Source: Thiothrix eikelboomii
Lineage (GTDB): Bacteria; Pseudomonadota; Gammaproteobacteria; Thiotrichales; Thiotrichaceae
Assembly: GCF_900167255.1 (NCBI RefSeq)
Contig: NZ_FUYB01000001.1
Location: 27,632 to 91,631 of the forward strand
Direction of reading: 5' to 3'
DNA length: 64,000 bases
Part shown: piece after piece, positions 9,800 to 19,552 of the stretch
Layout: each line of letters starts with the position of its first letter
Position numbering within the stretch: position 1 is the first letter of the stretch
Translations under genes and position numbers: made by a program
The notes under the pieces: generated by a model
Told to the model about the DNA's origin: nothing
Database searches by the model: none
Seen by the model: the letters and a program-made list of their open reading frames with translations, nothing else

Positions 9800-12700
9800 A
9801 TGACTGCTCCAGTACCTGCTCAGCCGTTAACCACGCCACAGGATAAACTGCCTGTGCGTGAAATTCCTTATAACTATACGTCTTTTTCTGATCGGGAAAT
9901 TGTGCTTCGTCTGCTAGGGCAGCGTGCTTTGGATATTCTCAAGCAGCTAAGAAATGAGCGGGCAACCGGTATTTCTTCACACATGTTGCTGGAAATGTTA
10001 GGGGATTTGTGGGTAGTGAATCGCAACCCCTATATCCAAGACGATTTGCTGGATAATGCTAAGCGTTTCGCTTCCTTATTAGACACTTTGCGGGAGCGCT
10101 TGGAGCGTATTCAAAGCCGAGCGAATAATAACGCACTGACTTTAGAGCTGATGCAGATTACCAGCAAAGTCATTGATAATTTTGAAAAAGATTTTGCTAA
10201 ACAGGCGGCTTTACGTGAACAAGCCCGCAAGAAGTTTGCCGCCTTCACCCGTAAGGATAATATCCAGTTTGATGGCTTAGCCCGCGTCTCTCATGTCACC
10301 GATGCAACCGACTGGCGGGTAGAGCTGCCTTTTGTGGTACTCACTCCAGATACTGAGGCAGAAATGGCAGCCTTAGTTCAGGCGAGTATTGAACTCGGTT
10401 TGACAGTGATTCCACGGGGTGGTGGTACCGGCTATACCGGTGGTGCAGTGCCGCTAGATGCCTTAAGTGCTGTGATTAACACTGAAAAACTAGAGTTCTT
10501 AGGCGAAGTTGAATGGCGGACTAATCTTCCGGGGGTGAGTGCCACTGTTCCGGTGGTGCGCACGGGGGCAGGTGTGGTCACACGCCGTGTCTCGGATTTA
10601 GCGGGTAAACATAAATTAGTGTTTGCAGTTGACCCCACTTCGCAAGATGCTTCCACCATCGGTGGCAATATTGCGATGAATGCTGGCGGCAAAAAGGCCG
10701 TATTATGGGGTACAACTCTCGATAATCTGTTGTCTTGGCGGATGGTCACCCCAGAGGCTGAATGGCTTGAAGTCACACGCCTGAATCATAATCTGGGGAA
10801 GATTCATGATCAGCCGGAGGTCAGTTTTTCTGTTCAATATTTCGCAGCGGATGGCAAAACCAAAAAAGGCGAACCGAAAGTTTTAAGTTTCCCCGGGCGT
10901 TATTTCCGCAAAGAAGGCTTAGGCAAGGACGTTACTAATAAGTTTTTGGGGGGCTTGCCGGGGGTACAGAAAGAAGGCTGTGATGGTTTAATCACGTCGT
11001 CAGAGTTTATTCTGCATCGGATGCCCGACCAGATTCGCACCGTTTGTTTGGAATTTTATGGCACAGATTTGCATGAAGCGGTGCCTGCGATTGTTGAGAT
11101 CAAAGATTATGTTGATAGCCTGAATAATGTACTGCTGTCTGGGCTTGAGCATCTCGATGAGCGCTATGTAAAAGCGGTTAAATATACGCCCAAAGGTGCA
11201 CGCGGTAGCTTACCGAAAATGGTACTCCTAGCTGATATTGTCAGTGACAATGAAGAGGCTGTTGCGCGCACAGCAGCAGAAATGGTGCGCCTAGCCAATG
11301 CTCGTAATGCCGAGGGGTTTATTGCCATTAGCCCAGAAGCCCGCCGCCAATTTTGGGCCGATCGCTCACGCACGGCGGCGATTGCTGCTCATACCAATGC
11401 GTTCAAAATCAATGAAGATGTAGTGATTCCACTGCATAATCTTGCCGAATATACCGAAGGTATTGAGCGCATCAATGTGCGGCAGTCTATGCAAAATAAG
11501 CTGAAAATGATTGATGCGGTCATTGCTTATTTGCAGGGTGATTTGCTGGAGCTGCGTCATGTACCTGATTATGAAGCGAGTGCTGAACGCTCGGCGATGG
11601 TGGATGCCAAGCGTATCCATGCTCAAGATTATTTGCTGAAAGTCAAAGCACGCTGGGAAACTTTATTAGCTCATTTTGACCAACCCGCTGCCAATTGGCC
11701 GGACTTATTAGACGATACGGCACATGCCGCGTTGCGCCCGACTGATCGAATTATTGATCTATTATTGCGGCGTGATTTGCGCATTTCTTATCGGGCTGAA
11801 GTGGAGCGTTCTTTAAAAGAAATGTTCGTCGGGCGTGAGCTTAATCCCTTGCGTGAGTCGCTGGATAAAATTCATGCCCGCTATCGTTCGGGGCGTTTAT
11901 TTGTGGCTCTGCACATGCATGCGGGTGATGGCAATGTGCATACCAATATTCCAGTCATGTCCAATGATTATGAAATGCTGCATGAAGCAGAAAAAGTTGT
12001 CGATGAAATCATGATCTTGGCACGGCGCTTAGAGGGGGTTATTTCTGGCGAACATGGGATTGGGATTACCAAATACCAATACCTTGATCAGCGTGAAGTG
12101 GATGAGTTTGTCAGTTATAAGCAGCAAGTTGACCCGAAGGGGCATTTTAATAAGGGCAAGTTAATGCCCGGCTCAGGTTTGCAGAATGCCTACACGCCCT
12201 CTTTACGCTTAGTGGAGCGTGAAGCTTTATTACTTGAGCATAATGAATTAGGGGCGCTGAATAAGGATATTAAGGATTGCTTGCGTTGTGGTAAATGTAA
12301 ACCAGTTTGTAATACCCATATTCCACGTGCCAATTTACTTTATTCACCGCGTAATAAAATTCTTGCAACGGGCTTAATGATTGAAGCTTTTTTGTATGAA
12401 GAGCAAACGCGGCGAGGTATTTCGATTCGGCATTTCGATGAAATGAATGATGTGGCGGATCATTGCACGATTTGCCATAAATGCTTTAATCCTTGCCCGG
12501 TGAATATTGATTTCGGTGAGGTGAGCATTCGGATGCGCAGCATTTTGCGTGATCAGGGTAAGAAGAAAACGAGCCCGGTGACTTGGGCTTCGATGCAGTT
12601 TTTGAATCTCAAAGATCCGATGAAAATTAATCTCCTGCGGATTGGGATGATTGAGCTTGGGTTTAAAACTCAGCGGCTAGCTTATAAACTTGCCAAGAAT

Positions 12701-13681
12701 ACGGGGCTGCTTAAAACCAATCAGCGCCCAGCGGGAACAACAGGCAAGCCTGCGATTAAAGAGCAGGTCATTCAGTTTGTGAAAAAACCCCTGCCCGCTG
12801 GCTTACCTCACAAAACTACTCGTGCTTTGTTGGGTTTGGAAGATAGTAAAATTGTGCCTATCTTGCGCGACCCACAAAAAGAGGGAGGGGATGCGGTATT
12901 CTATTTCCCCGGTTGCGGTTCTGAGCGCTTATTTAGCCAAGTCGGTTTGGCTACTTTAGCTATGTTGTATGAAGTGGGGTCGACGACGGTTTTGCCACCC
13001 GGTTATTTGTGTTGTGGCTATCCACAAAATGCGAGCGGTGATTTACATAAAGGTACTGAGATTTCGACAGAAAATCGCGTGCTTTTCCATCGGGTAGCGG
13101 GTGCACTCAAATATCTCAATATCCAGACGGTGATTGTCTCGTGTGGCACCTGTATGGATCAGCTCCTCAAATATCAATTTGAGCGCATTTTCCCCGGCTG
13201 TCGCTTGTTGGATATTCATGAGTATTTGTTAGAAAAGGGTCTCAAGTTGGATGGTGTGCAGGGGGTGCAGTATTTGTATCATGATCCCTGCCATACACCG
13301 ATGAAAACCTATGCTCCCCTTAAAGTCGCCAGTGAGTTAGTCGGCAAGCCCGTCGTGCTGACAGAGCGCTGCTGTGGTGAGGCGGGTACATTTGCAGTGA
13401 GCCGCCCGGATATTGCAAGCCAACTGCGTTTCCGTAAAGAGGAAAGTTTGCGGGCGGGTATCAAAGAACTCACCGGCGAAACCAGTGCTAAACAAGGTAA
13501 TGTAAAATTACTGACCTCGTGTCCAGCTTGCCAACAAGGTTTATCCCGTTATGCGGATGATACGGGTTTGGAGACAGATTATATTGTCGTGGAAATGGCG
13601 AATCATTTACTCGGCGAAAAATGGCAGCAAACCTTCATTGAACAGGCTACGCATGGCGGAATTGAGAAGGTTCTGTTGTAA
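9800..13681 (+). CDS. Large FAD-linked oxidase / Fe-S oxidoreductase (DUF3683-type, D-lactate dehydrogenase-like)
   Basis: A 1293-residue fusion. The N-terminal DUF3683-like region is followed by an FAD-binding type-4 domain (PRGGGTGYTGGA near 205) and an FAD-oxidase C-terminal domain (HMHAGDGNVH, SGEHGIG). Next are two [4Fe-4S] clusters (CLRCGKCKPVC near 827, CTICHKCFNPC near 889) and a tandem CCG/heterodisulfide-reductase-type region (CCGYPQN near 1071, CCGEAG near 1190). This combines GlpD/Dld-like oxidation of a 2-hydroxyacid with electron transfer to quinones via Fe-S centres. The exact substrate is not known. The frame reaches back to 9680, but ATG 9800 after a GGTGGA-like site begins the family sequence. 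The IS3 remnant lies 131 bases upstream and may have replaced or split the promoter. Confidence 0.85.
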   Translation: MTAPVPAQPLTTPQDKLPVREIPYNYTSFSDREIVLRLLGQRALDILKQLRNERATGISSHMLLEMLGDLWVVNRNPYIQDDLLDNAKRFASLLDTLRERLERIQSRANNNALTLELMQITSKVIDNFEKDFAKQAALREQARKKFAAFTRKDNIQFDGLARVSHVTDATDWRVELPFVVLTPDTEAEMAALVQASIELGLTVIPRGGGTGYTGGAVPLDALSAVINTEKLEFLGEVEWRTNLPGVSATVPVVRTGAGVVTRRVSDLAGKHKLVFAVDPTSQDASTIGGNIAMNAGGKKAVLWGTTLDNLLSWRMVTPEAEWLEVTRLNHNLGKIHDQPEVSFSVQYFAADGKTKKGEPKVLSFPGRYFRKEGLGKDVTNKFLGGLPGVQKEGCDGLITSSEFILHRMPDQIRTVCLEFYGTDLHEAVPAIVEIKDYVDSLNNVLLSGLEHLDERYVKAVKYTPKGARGSLPKMVLLADIVSDNEEAVARTAAEMVRLANARNAEGFIAISPEARRQFWADRSRTAAIAAHTNAFKINEDVVIPLHNLAEYTEGIERINVRQSMQNKLKMIDAVIAYLQGDLLELRHVPDYEASAERSAMVDAKRIHAQDYLLKVKARWETLLAHFDQPAANWPDLLDDTAHAALRPTDRIIDLLLRRDLRISYRAEVERSLKEMFVGRELNPLRESLDKIHARYRSGRLFVALHMHAGDGNVHTNIPVMSNDYEMLHEAEKVVDEIMILARRLEGVISGEHGIGITKYQYLDQREVDEFVSYKQQVDPKGHFNKGKLMPGSGLQNAYTPSLRLVEREALLLEHNELGALNKDIKDCLRCGKCKPVCNTHIPRANLLYSPRNKILATGLMIEAFLYEEQTRRGISIRHFDEMNDVADHCTICHKCFNPCPVNIDFGEVSIRMRSILRDQGKKKTSPVTWASMQFLNLKDPMKINLLRIGMIELGFKTQRLAYKLAKNTGLLKTNQRPAGTTGKPAIKEQVIQFVKKPLPAGLPHKTTRALLGLEDSKIVPILRDPQKEGGDAVFYFPGCGSERLFSQVGLATLAMLYEVGSTTVLPPGYLCCGYPQNASGDLHKGTEISTENRVLFHRVAGALKYLNIQTVIVSCGTCMDQLLKYQFERIFPGCRLLDIHEYLLEKGLKLDGVQGVQYLYHDPCHTPMKTYAPLKVASELVGKPVVLTERCCGEAGTFAVSRPDIASQLRFRKEESLRAGIKELTGETSAKQGNVKLLTSCPACQQGLSRYADDTGLETDYIVVEMANHLLGEKWQQTFIEQATHGGIEKVLL

Positions 13682-13688
13682 AACTTAA

Positions 13689-13721
13689 CAACTTAGAGGC
13701 TGATGCTCGGCCTCTAAGTTG
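13689..13721 (+). terminator. Perfect 12-bp hairpin terminator
   Basis: CAACTTAGAGGC (13689-13700) pairs perfectly with GCCTCTAAGTTG (13710-13721) around a 9-base loop, 8 bases after the oxidoreductase stop codon. No long U-tract follows. The position, in front of the convergent defence operon, makes a terminator likely. Confidence 0.6.
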
Positions 13722-13745
13722 GGGTAGGGATTGGTTATCGAGTTT

Positions 13746-13775
13746 TGAGGTGTCCATTTTTATTGGGGTAGATCA
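13746..13775 (+). mobile_element. Solo right end of the IS3-family element
   Basis: Thirty bases that are 28/30 identical to the right terminal repeat of the deleted IS at 9639-9668, in the same orientation. No transposase sequence or partner left end lies beside it. It sits 11 bases beyond the stop codon of the leftward defence operon, so it marks a decayed IS or a recombination junction at the edge of that operon. Confidence 0.75.
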
Positions 13776-13786
13776 AATTGCTTAGA

Positions 13787-16381
13787 CTAAACCTCTGTTA
13801 TCATCACCGCGAATCTTTCCGCCGTCACCACCTTCGGTACGAGCCGCCCGCTTTTCCCCGGTAACATCAGCACAATGGCGCGCTTGTGTTCATCGCCGTA
13901 GCTGACGTGCAGCGGTTTGTCATTGCCGTAGAAATACAGACGGTCAAACGGGGTGTGTTGCACGATCCATTGCGCGACTTCCAGCATATTTTCGTCGGGG
14001 ACGATGAAATCACAGGCTGCGCCCTTACGCTCACAAATCAGATTGCCACGGGTATTCACTTCATGGGAGGCGTGTTGATCACGTTTCGGATCAATTCTAC
14101 CGGGAATATGTTTAGCAAGTTCGGGGGAACAGAAGCCGTAGGTCAGAGTAATACCTCCAAAATAGTCCATAACCGGATCAATGATTTGCGTCGCTAGTGT
14201 AGCAAGGGCGTTATAAGTATCAGGCTGTTTGGGCAGGTTGGGCAAACCGGTTTTGGCTTGGGTTTCACCACATTCGATGAAGTCGCGGAAGGTGTGGTAT
14301 TGACCGCAGGGGTCATTCAACGCAGGGGTGTGTTGCGAGGGTTGCAGTTCAAAGCCCACGACTGCCAAACGTAAACGCTGCAAGGTGGCATCGAATTGTT
14401 CGGGGGGCATTCCGTAACCGTCTAAGGCAAACTCAGGGTGGGTTGCCAACACCTGGTCAAAGGCGAGTTGTTCGGTGTAGTGCGGGAAATCGGGGGTGAG
14501 GAAACGCGCCTTCCGGTACAGGTAAGGCGGGGTGTAGGTATCGCCGTATTTGTAATACTCGAAACGCTGGTTGACTAGGCTGATTTTGATACGCTCCAGC
14601 AAGCGTGGCAGGGGCGATTCTTCAAAGTCATCGTATTTCATTAACGATAATTTGCCGGATTCGGCATGGATTTTCAGCAAATCGGCAGAAGTCACGTCAC
14701 CGAAAACGAAGGTGGCGCAACCGATGTAGACCCGTAAAATCGGCGGCAATGCCACGACTTGCGCGGTGTGGAAGGTGAACGCGCCTTCTTCATCGAGATA
14801 GCCATAGCCTTGCGCGGCGGCTTGTTGGCACATTTGGCGCAGCAACGCGGGGTTGCCCGCTGAGAATAACAGGCGTTCGCCGTCGGTTTGGGCGTGTTGG
14901 TAGTTTTGGAAGAAAGCTTTGACATCACGTTTGAGGCTTTCCGGCAAATGGCGGTAGATACGTTGCTGGTCGAAACGGCGCATCGCAAAGTACACCGTGA
15001 GGTCATCGCGGCGGCTGTCGAAGGCGAGTTTCAGCAGTTCATCACCGTGGAAGCGTTGCAGGAATTTCAGGGCGCGTTGTGCTGTGCCGAACAGGTCTTT
15101 GCTGGCGGCAAGGTCGGGGAATTCGTCGTCTTGGGGCGGTCTGCCCAGTTCTAGCCAGCGTAGCCAGAGTTCATCCAATAAGGCGGCGTGTTGTTCGTAG
15201 AAGGCGCGTTCTTGGTCGGCTTTGGTGAGGCGGGCGGCGCGTTTGGCTTTGGGGGCTTTCGGCACTTTGGGTAATTGGCTGATCAGACGGTTAGCGGTAG
15301 CGCGGTTGCGGTAGCGGCGTTCCAAAAAGGCTTGTTCTGCGTCTTTGTCTTTGAACACGAAAAACACGCCGGGGCCGACGGCAACGGGTTCTTCATCCAA
15401 TACACGGCGCAGGTATTCGCGGAATTCTTCCTGTGAATAATAGCGTTGGAAGGTGTTGCGGCTGGTAAGTACGCCATCACGGAACAAACGCCCGCGTTCG
15501 GGGGATTGTTCGCCGAGCATGACCGCCGCGCACAGGAATTGGGTGCAAAGTTGGTATGCGCCTAACACGGCTTCCATGCGTTCGGTTTTGTCTTCGATCA
15601 CGTTGATGACGAAACCGAGGTTGACTATATCGGCGGTTTGTTTGGCGTTGTCGGGGCAGAAATGCGGATCCCAGCCGTTGGCGGTGAGCTTGTTTTGGCG
15701 CAGGATGTCTACGTCGCTGCCTTTGCCACAACCGTAGTCGAAAATCGTGTGTTTGCCTTCCAGAAAGTCATGCTTGGCGAGGAGTTGCATGGGTTTGGAG
15801 AGGGCGTAGCGGGTTAACGCGGTGCGGTGGCGTTCGACGTTGGAAGTCTTTTCGGTGGTTTCGAGTGGTGCTATTTCACTTCCATCGAGTTTAACCAGTT
15901 TGTGATCGACGACTTTGTAGCCTGCATTGCGGAGGCGTTCTTCCCATTGTTTTTTATAGCCGATTTTGCGGGAGTCTTTGAACAGTCCAGCATCTTCGAG
16001 CTGCTTGGTCAGCGCGGCGAATTTGGGAATGTCGGGGTGGTCGTTGGGGAGAAGGAGTTCTTTGCGGTGGAGGATGGGGGGGTTGTTCTGATAACAAAAA
16101 ACAGGTCTTTTGAAACCCTTCATATTTATTTTTGTTGATTTTTTAAGTTCTGGAAAATGGTTTTTTTCAAAATCTCCATATTCTAACAAAGAAAAGTAAT
16201 CTTCATTTAAGCTGACTTTAACGAAGTTGGGAGAGATGTCAATTATATCATTAATAAAGCAATAAATATTAACTGCATCTTCTGAGTGTAAAGAGTCAAT
16301 GAGGCTTATGTGGAAATAAACCTTATTATTAACTCGCTTCCCTTGAATTGATCTTAGTATTTGCAGATCAATGCTATTCAT
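13787..16381 (-). CDS. DNA phosphorothioation-associated putative methyltransferase with duplicated flanking domain
   Basis: An 864-residue protein. A central SAM-dependent methyltransferase-like domain has motif I FDYGCGKGSD near 213-222, preceded by the RHRTALTRYALSKP block typical of the phosphorothioation-associated putative methyltransferase family. Residues about 60-135 and 545-655 look like two copies of one domain: SLLEYGDFEKNHFPEL (64-79) resembles SLMKYDDFEESPLPRL, and the following LHRKE...LP resembles LYRKA...LT. The target (DNA, RNA or protein) is unknown. It is the last gene of the ssp-like operon, 5 bases after sspE. The first 90-95 codons are AT-rich like the upstream genes while the rest is GC-rich, suggesting a mosaic. 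Confidence 0.8.
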   Translation of the reverse strand: MNSIDLQILRSIQGKRVNNKVYFHISLIDSLHSEDAVNIYCFINDIIDISPNFVKVSLNEDYFSLLEYGDFEKNHFPELKKSTKINMKGFKRPVFCYQNNPPILHRKELLLPNDHPDIPKFAALTKQLEDAGLFKDSRKIGYKKQWEERLRNAGYKVVDHKLVKLDGSEIAPLETTEKTSNVERHRTALTRYALSKPMQLLAKHDFLEGKHTIFDYGCGKGSDVDILRQNKLTANGWDPHFCPDNAKQTADIVNLGFVINVIEDKTERMEAVLGAYQLCTQFLCAAVMLGEQSPERGRLFRDGVLTSRNTFQRYYSQEEFREYLRRVLDEEPVAVGPGVFFVFKDKDAEQAFLERRYRNRATANRLISQLPKVPKAPKAKRAARLTKADQERAFYEQHAALLDELWLRWLELGRPPQDDEFPDLAASKDLFGTAQRALKFLQRFHGDELLKLAFDSRRDDLTVYFAMRRFDQQRIYRHLPESLKRDVKAFFQNYQHAQTDGERLLFSAGNPALLRQMCQQAAAQGYGYLDEEGAFTFHTAQVVALPPILRVYIGCATFVFGDVTSADLLKIHAESGKLSLMKYDDFEESPLPRLLERIKISLVNQRFEYYKYGDTYTPPYLYRKARFLTPDFPHYTEQLAFDQVLATHPEFALDGYGMPPEQFDATLQRLRLAVVGFELQPSQHTPALNDPCGQYHTFRDFIECGETQAKTGLPNLPKQPDTYNALATLATQIIDPVMDYFGGITLTYGFCSPELAKHIPGRIDPKRDQHASHEVNTRGNLICERKGAACDFIVPDENMLEVAQWIVQHTPFDRLYFYGNDKPLHVSYGDEHKRAIVLMLPGKSGRLVPKVVTAERFAVMITEV

Positions 16382-16386
16382 TGGAA

Positions 16387-18705
16387 CTAAACTTCAATGT
16401 TCAGCCAAGGAGCAATATGCTGCCATGCTAAATCAGCAATTCTAACAGTTCTTTCTTCAATAATTTCTTTTGTCCATGCTCCTTCAACTCTGGCAATAGA
16501 CTTTACCATTGGTAAATAACTAGATTGATCAAGTATTTTTGTTGTTGATTCTGAAATTATCATCCCCTCATTTTTAGCCTCAAGCATTAGTTGATTCAGA
16601 TTATCTAGCGTTTCAGTAGATAATATTTTATACATTAATTTCTTTTTCTGCCAAGAACCATTGCCTATAGATGAATTTTCTAAAGATGGCAGTAATGTTA
16701 GATTTCCTAATTTATTTATAGTATCAGGAGACTCATAAATAGTGGCTAACCAATCTGTGCTTTTTGATTGAGGTGCAATATGTTCAACAGTTTGAGACGA
16801 ATCATCATTCCACGTTCTGAAGTTGAATAAAGGAAGGACTCCTTTTTTTCCTATTTTTGTCAAGCCGGGATTGCTCTCATCAATAACATTATCATGTGCT
16901 GATGCTAGTAATAAAAATCTTGCAACAATGCTTTTTGTAGAGTAAATGGGATTGTATGAAACTTGTTTAACCCAGTCCTCTTTGCAAGAAATACCACCTT
17001 TTTCTTTTAGTTTGTCAATCAATGCTTTTTTCAAAGTATCGGCTTTAGGCAGAGCGAGAGAATTTCTATGTCGTGCAATAGGTTCTAATTTTATAGAACC
17101 ATCAGAGTTGCTATGCCCAGAATACATTAAATCTCGATAAATAGAGTCAATTCCATCTGTAGTCTTTCGTGAGGAACGCCACAAAACAGAAAAAGCAGTA
17201 ACTGCTTTTACAACTGAAATAAATTCGCTTATAGCTTCATTGCGCGATTCTGCATCCGACTTCATCACCTGAGAATAATATCTTACTAACAAACCAATAG
17301 TGATTGTGTGACTTAGCTTTTTAAGAAAATCTATGCAAAGCAATGCAACATCACTTTCAATTGGAGAAAGATCGGGTTTTTCTTTTTTATCAATCGTCCA
17401 AACTTTCTTCATAAAAATAGCATTATGTGATAAATGCTGGAGAAAGTCTCTTCTTTCCTCAATATTGCTTACATCAGCTTCTTCATAGGAGTCTTTTAAA
17501 AATCGACGTTGCTCACTCAGTCTTTTAGATAAACTTTTTCCTCGTTCGGCTAGTCCAAAAGAAATAATTAAACGGCTTGTAGCATCTTGTTTATCTTTTG
17601 TTTTTGCAAAACTTTCAAGATAGTTTTCAACTTGGTTTATGTAGCTGTAAGATGGCGTTGATTTATATTCGGCCAGTTTTTCGGAGTATACAACTCTCGG
17701 TTTGAATGTCTCAAATGCTGTTAAAGGCTCACCTGTCGTATTTAGAGATTCAAACATATCAAATGCATAATCTTCATTTTTTGCTGTTACTATCGTAATT
17801 GCTATTCTATCTAAAACAAAATTGGCAAAAAAAACAATTCTCAATAAATTTTCATATCGCTTATTATCTGATTTTAATAATTCATGAACATTATCAGGAA
17901 CTTCAGTTCTAATAAGGATGTTTTGAAAAACAGTAGACTCCATAATCAAGTCAAACTTTGGGACTTCTAGTCTTTCATCGCTTTTGTTGTTCTTTGTTAT
18001 GTTCTCAATGATTTTTTGAATGGCTATTCTGGCATCTTTTAAACCATCATATCTATCTTTGTCGAAATTTATATTTGGTGTTTCATACTTAAATTTATCT
18101 TTGCTATTCGTACTCCGAGAGTGATTCCCATACTCGTGTAGATAATGACCTATAGGCGAAATATAAGAAGCGGTTTTTTGTTTTCTTGACCAAGAATCAT
18201 CATATGATCTAATCATTCTAGGGTAATATCTAAACAAATCATCTCCAAGGTTCGTATCTTCTTCAAATGTTTTTCCTAATCTATTAACAACTTTCATAGA
18301 CTCATCATGAATCCAGTCTTGCGCATCATCATTTCGGTCTAGTTTGCTAGCTGCAATTTTTATCTCTTCATGCAATACAGTATTGATAAGTAAAATAGTA
18401 GTTAAACGTTGTTGACCATCAATTATAGTCATGACTTTAGCAGGAACTTCACCTTTAACAGCAGGTTCAACTGTAGTCATATTCATATCATGGATTGCGA
18501 TTATTGTTCCAATAAAGGTTATCGCATCTTCACGCTCAACTAACGTAGAAAATCCATGGCACGTATCTTCAATCAGACGAGAAATTTTATTCTTATCCCA
18601 TGAATAATGTCGTTGATACGCAGGAATATATAATCCTTGTCCATTTTCACATAAATATTCCCATACGCTCTTAGGTTGAGCACTGAATACATCTTTTATA
18701 TCCAC
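16387..18705 (-). CDS. SspE-like DUF262/DUF1524 protein
   Basis: A 772-residue protein with an N-terminal DUF262 domain (IPAYQRHYSW at 27-36, DGQQRLTT at 96-103) and a C-terminal DUF1524 HNH-type nuclease (VEHIAPQ with His near 642, then NLTLL near 669). This is the domain pair of SspE, the effector of SspABCD-SspE systems. There the DUF262 part hydrolyses NTP and senses phosphorothioate DNA, and the DUF1524 part nicks DNA. GmrSD-type modification-dependent enzymes share the fold and are an alternative by domain alone, but the neighbours favour SspE. It starts 19 bases after the sspD-like stop in an AT-rich stretch. DGQQR and H-N residues look intact, so it is probably active. Confidence 0.8.
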   Translation of the reverse strand: MDIKDVFSAQPKSVWEYLCENGQGLYIPAYQRHYSWDKNKISRLIEDTCHGFSTLVEREDAITFIGTIIAIHDMNMTTVEPAVKGEVPAKVMTIIDGQQRLTTILLINTVLHEEIKIAASKLDRNDDAQDWIHDESMKVVNRLGKTFEEDTNLGDDLFRYYPRMIRSYDDSWSRKQKTASYISPIGHYLHEYGNHSRSTNSKDKFKYETPNINFDKDRYDGLKDARIAIQKIIENITKNNKSDERLEVPKFDLIMESTVFQNILIRTEVPDNVHELLKSDNKRYENLLRIVFFANFVLDRIAITIVTAKNEDYAFDMFESLNTTGEPLTAFETFKPRVVYSEKLAEYKSTPSYSYINQVENYLESFAKTKDKQDATSRLIISFGLAERGKSLSKRLSEQRRFLKDSYEEADVSNIEERRDFLQHLSHNAIFMKKVWTIDKKEKPDLSPIESDVALLCIDFLKKLSHTITIGLLVRYYSQVMKSDAESRNEAISEFISVVKAVTAFSVLWRSSRKTTDGIDSIYRDLMYSGHSNSDGSIKLEPIARHRNSLALPKADTLKKALIDKLKEKGGISCKEDWVKQVSYNPIYSTKSIVARFLLLASAHDNVIDESNPGLTKIGKKGVLPLFNFRTWNDDSSQTVEHIAPQSKSTDWLATIYESPDTINKLGNLTLLPSLENSSIGNGSWQKKKLMYKILSTETLDNLNQLMLEAKNEGMIISESTTKILDQSSYLPMVKSIARVEGAWTKEIIEERTVRIADLAWQHIAPWLNIEV

Positions 18706-18724
18706 TATTACTATTCCCGTGAAA

Positions 18725-19552
18725 CTATAAACTACAAATCATACAAGCCTGATCTTCAGGATCATCATCCTCTTGATCTCTTAAAGCATCTTGCCACTTT
18801 ATTGTATGAATACTCTTAGCATTACGATTAGCTGTTCGTGTTCCCTCTGTTCGTTCAGCGTGTGCAACTACTTCTTCAAGCGTCTTACCTTGTACCCATG
18901 TATAACCTTGCCCTGACTCTTTTTCAATACGAACAGCTTCTGCAAATAGATCAGGATGTTCACGCTTTAACCCCAACCATTCATCTTGTCGTTGAAAGAA
19001 GCAAAAGTAACAACCTGAACGACTACGCCACCGATAATATTCTGGAATGCCTACAGTGTTTTCTAAAATGCGGAAAATGTCTGCTCGAATCAATCCATCT
19101 TCTATAAAAGGAAAGACTGCTTTAATATTTTCTTTCTGGCTAACATAACCTTCTCGATTCTCGTCTGCTCGAATACCAATGTAAGTTACAACCGGATCAG
19201 TACCAACGAATCTTTCAAATGGCTTAATTTTCATCATTGAGGTACACCAACGCTGTCGAGGCGATGGTAGATAGTTGTTGTGTATTTTTAACCAATGTTC
19301 AAAATCTCGCTCAGGACTCAGTTTTTTAATTTCTTTGCCTAAGTAAGCTTCTAATTTATCCAGAAAATCATAAACTTCCTGAAGTTCAGCACCCGTGTCA
19401 GTAAAGAAATACTCAACACGGTTATGAATATCTGGATAGTGGTCTCGGAGATATATGGCGAGAGCAGCACTATCTTTACCGCCGGATAGTCCAAGGACAT
19501 GGCGTGAACCTTCGAGTTCTGAAGCTTCTTGTAACGTCAAATGCTTAGTCAT
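18725..19552 (-). CDS. SspD-like PAPS-reductase-family ATP pyrophosphatase
   Basis: A 275-residue N-type ATP pyrophosphatase of the PAPS reductase/DndC group. The PP-loop SGGKDS is at residues 23-28, and cysteines that could carry sulfur or an Fe-S centre occur in RWCTSMM, SGCYFCFFQR and the terminal ACMICSL. In Ssp systems SspD activates DNA with ATP so that sulfur can be inserted into the backbone. DndC is longer, so length also favours SspD. It overlaps sspC by 8 bases and precedes the SspE-like gene. Housekeeping CysH is less likely because the CysDN genes lie elsewhere and the flanking genes are defence-type. Confidence 0.78.
   Translation of the reverse strand: MTKHLTLQEASELEGSRHVLGLSGGKDSAALAIYLRDHYPDIHNRVEYFFTDTGAELQEVYDFLDKLEAYLGKEIKKLSPERDFEHWLKIHNNYLPSPRQRWCTSMMKIKPFERFVGTDPVVTYIGIRADENREGYVSQKENIKAVFPFIEDGLIRADIFRILENTVGIPEYYRWRSRSGCYFCFFQRQDEWLGLKREHPDLFAEAVRIEKESGQGYTWVQGKTLEEVVAHAERTEGTRTANRNAKSIHTIKWQDALRDQEDDDPEDQACMICSL

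Noticed and set aside
15453-15737. Open frames on both strands inside the methyltransferase gene
   Set aside because: They lie in GC-rich codon-position shadow and lack start signals or family features.
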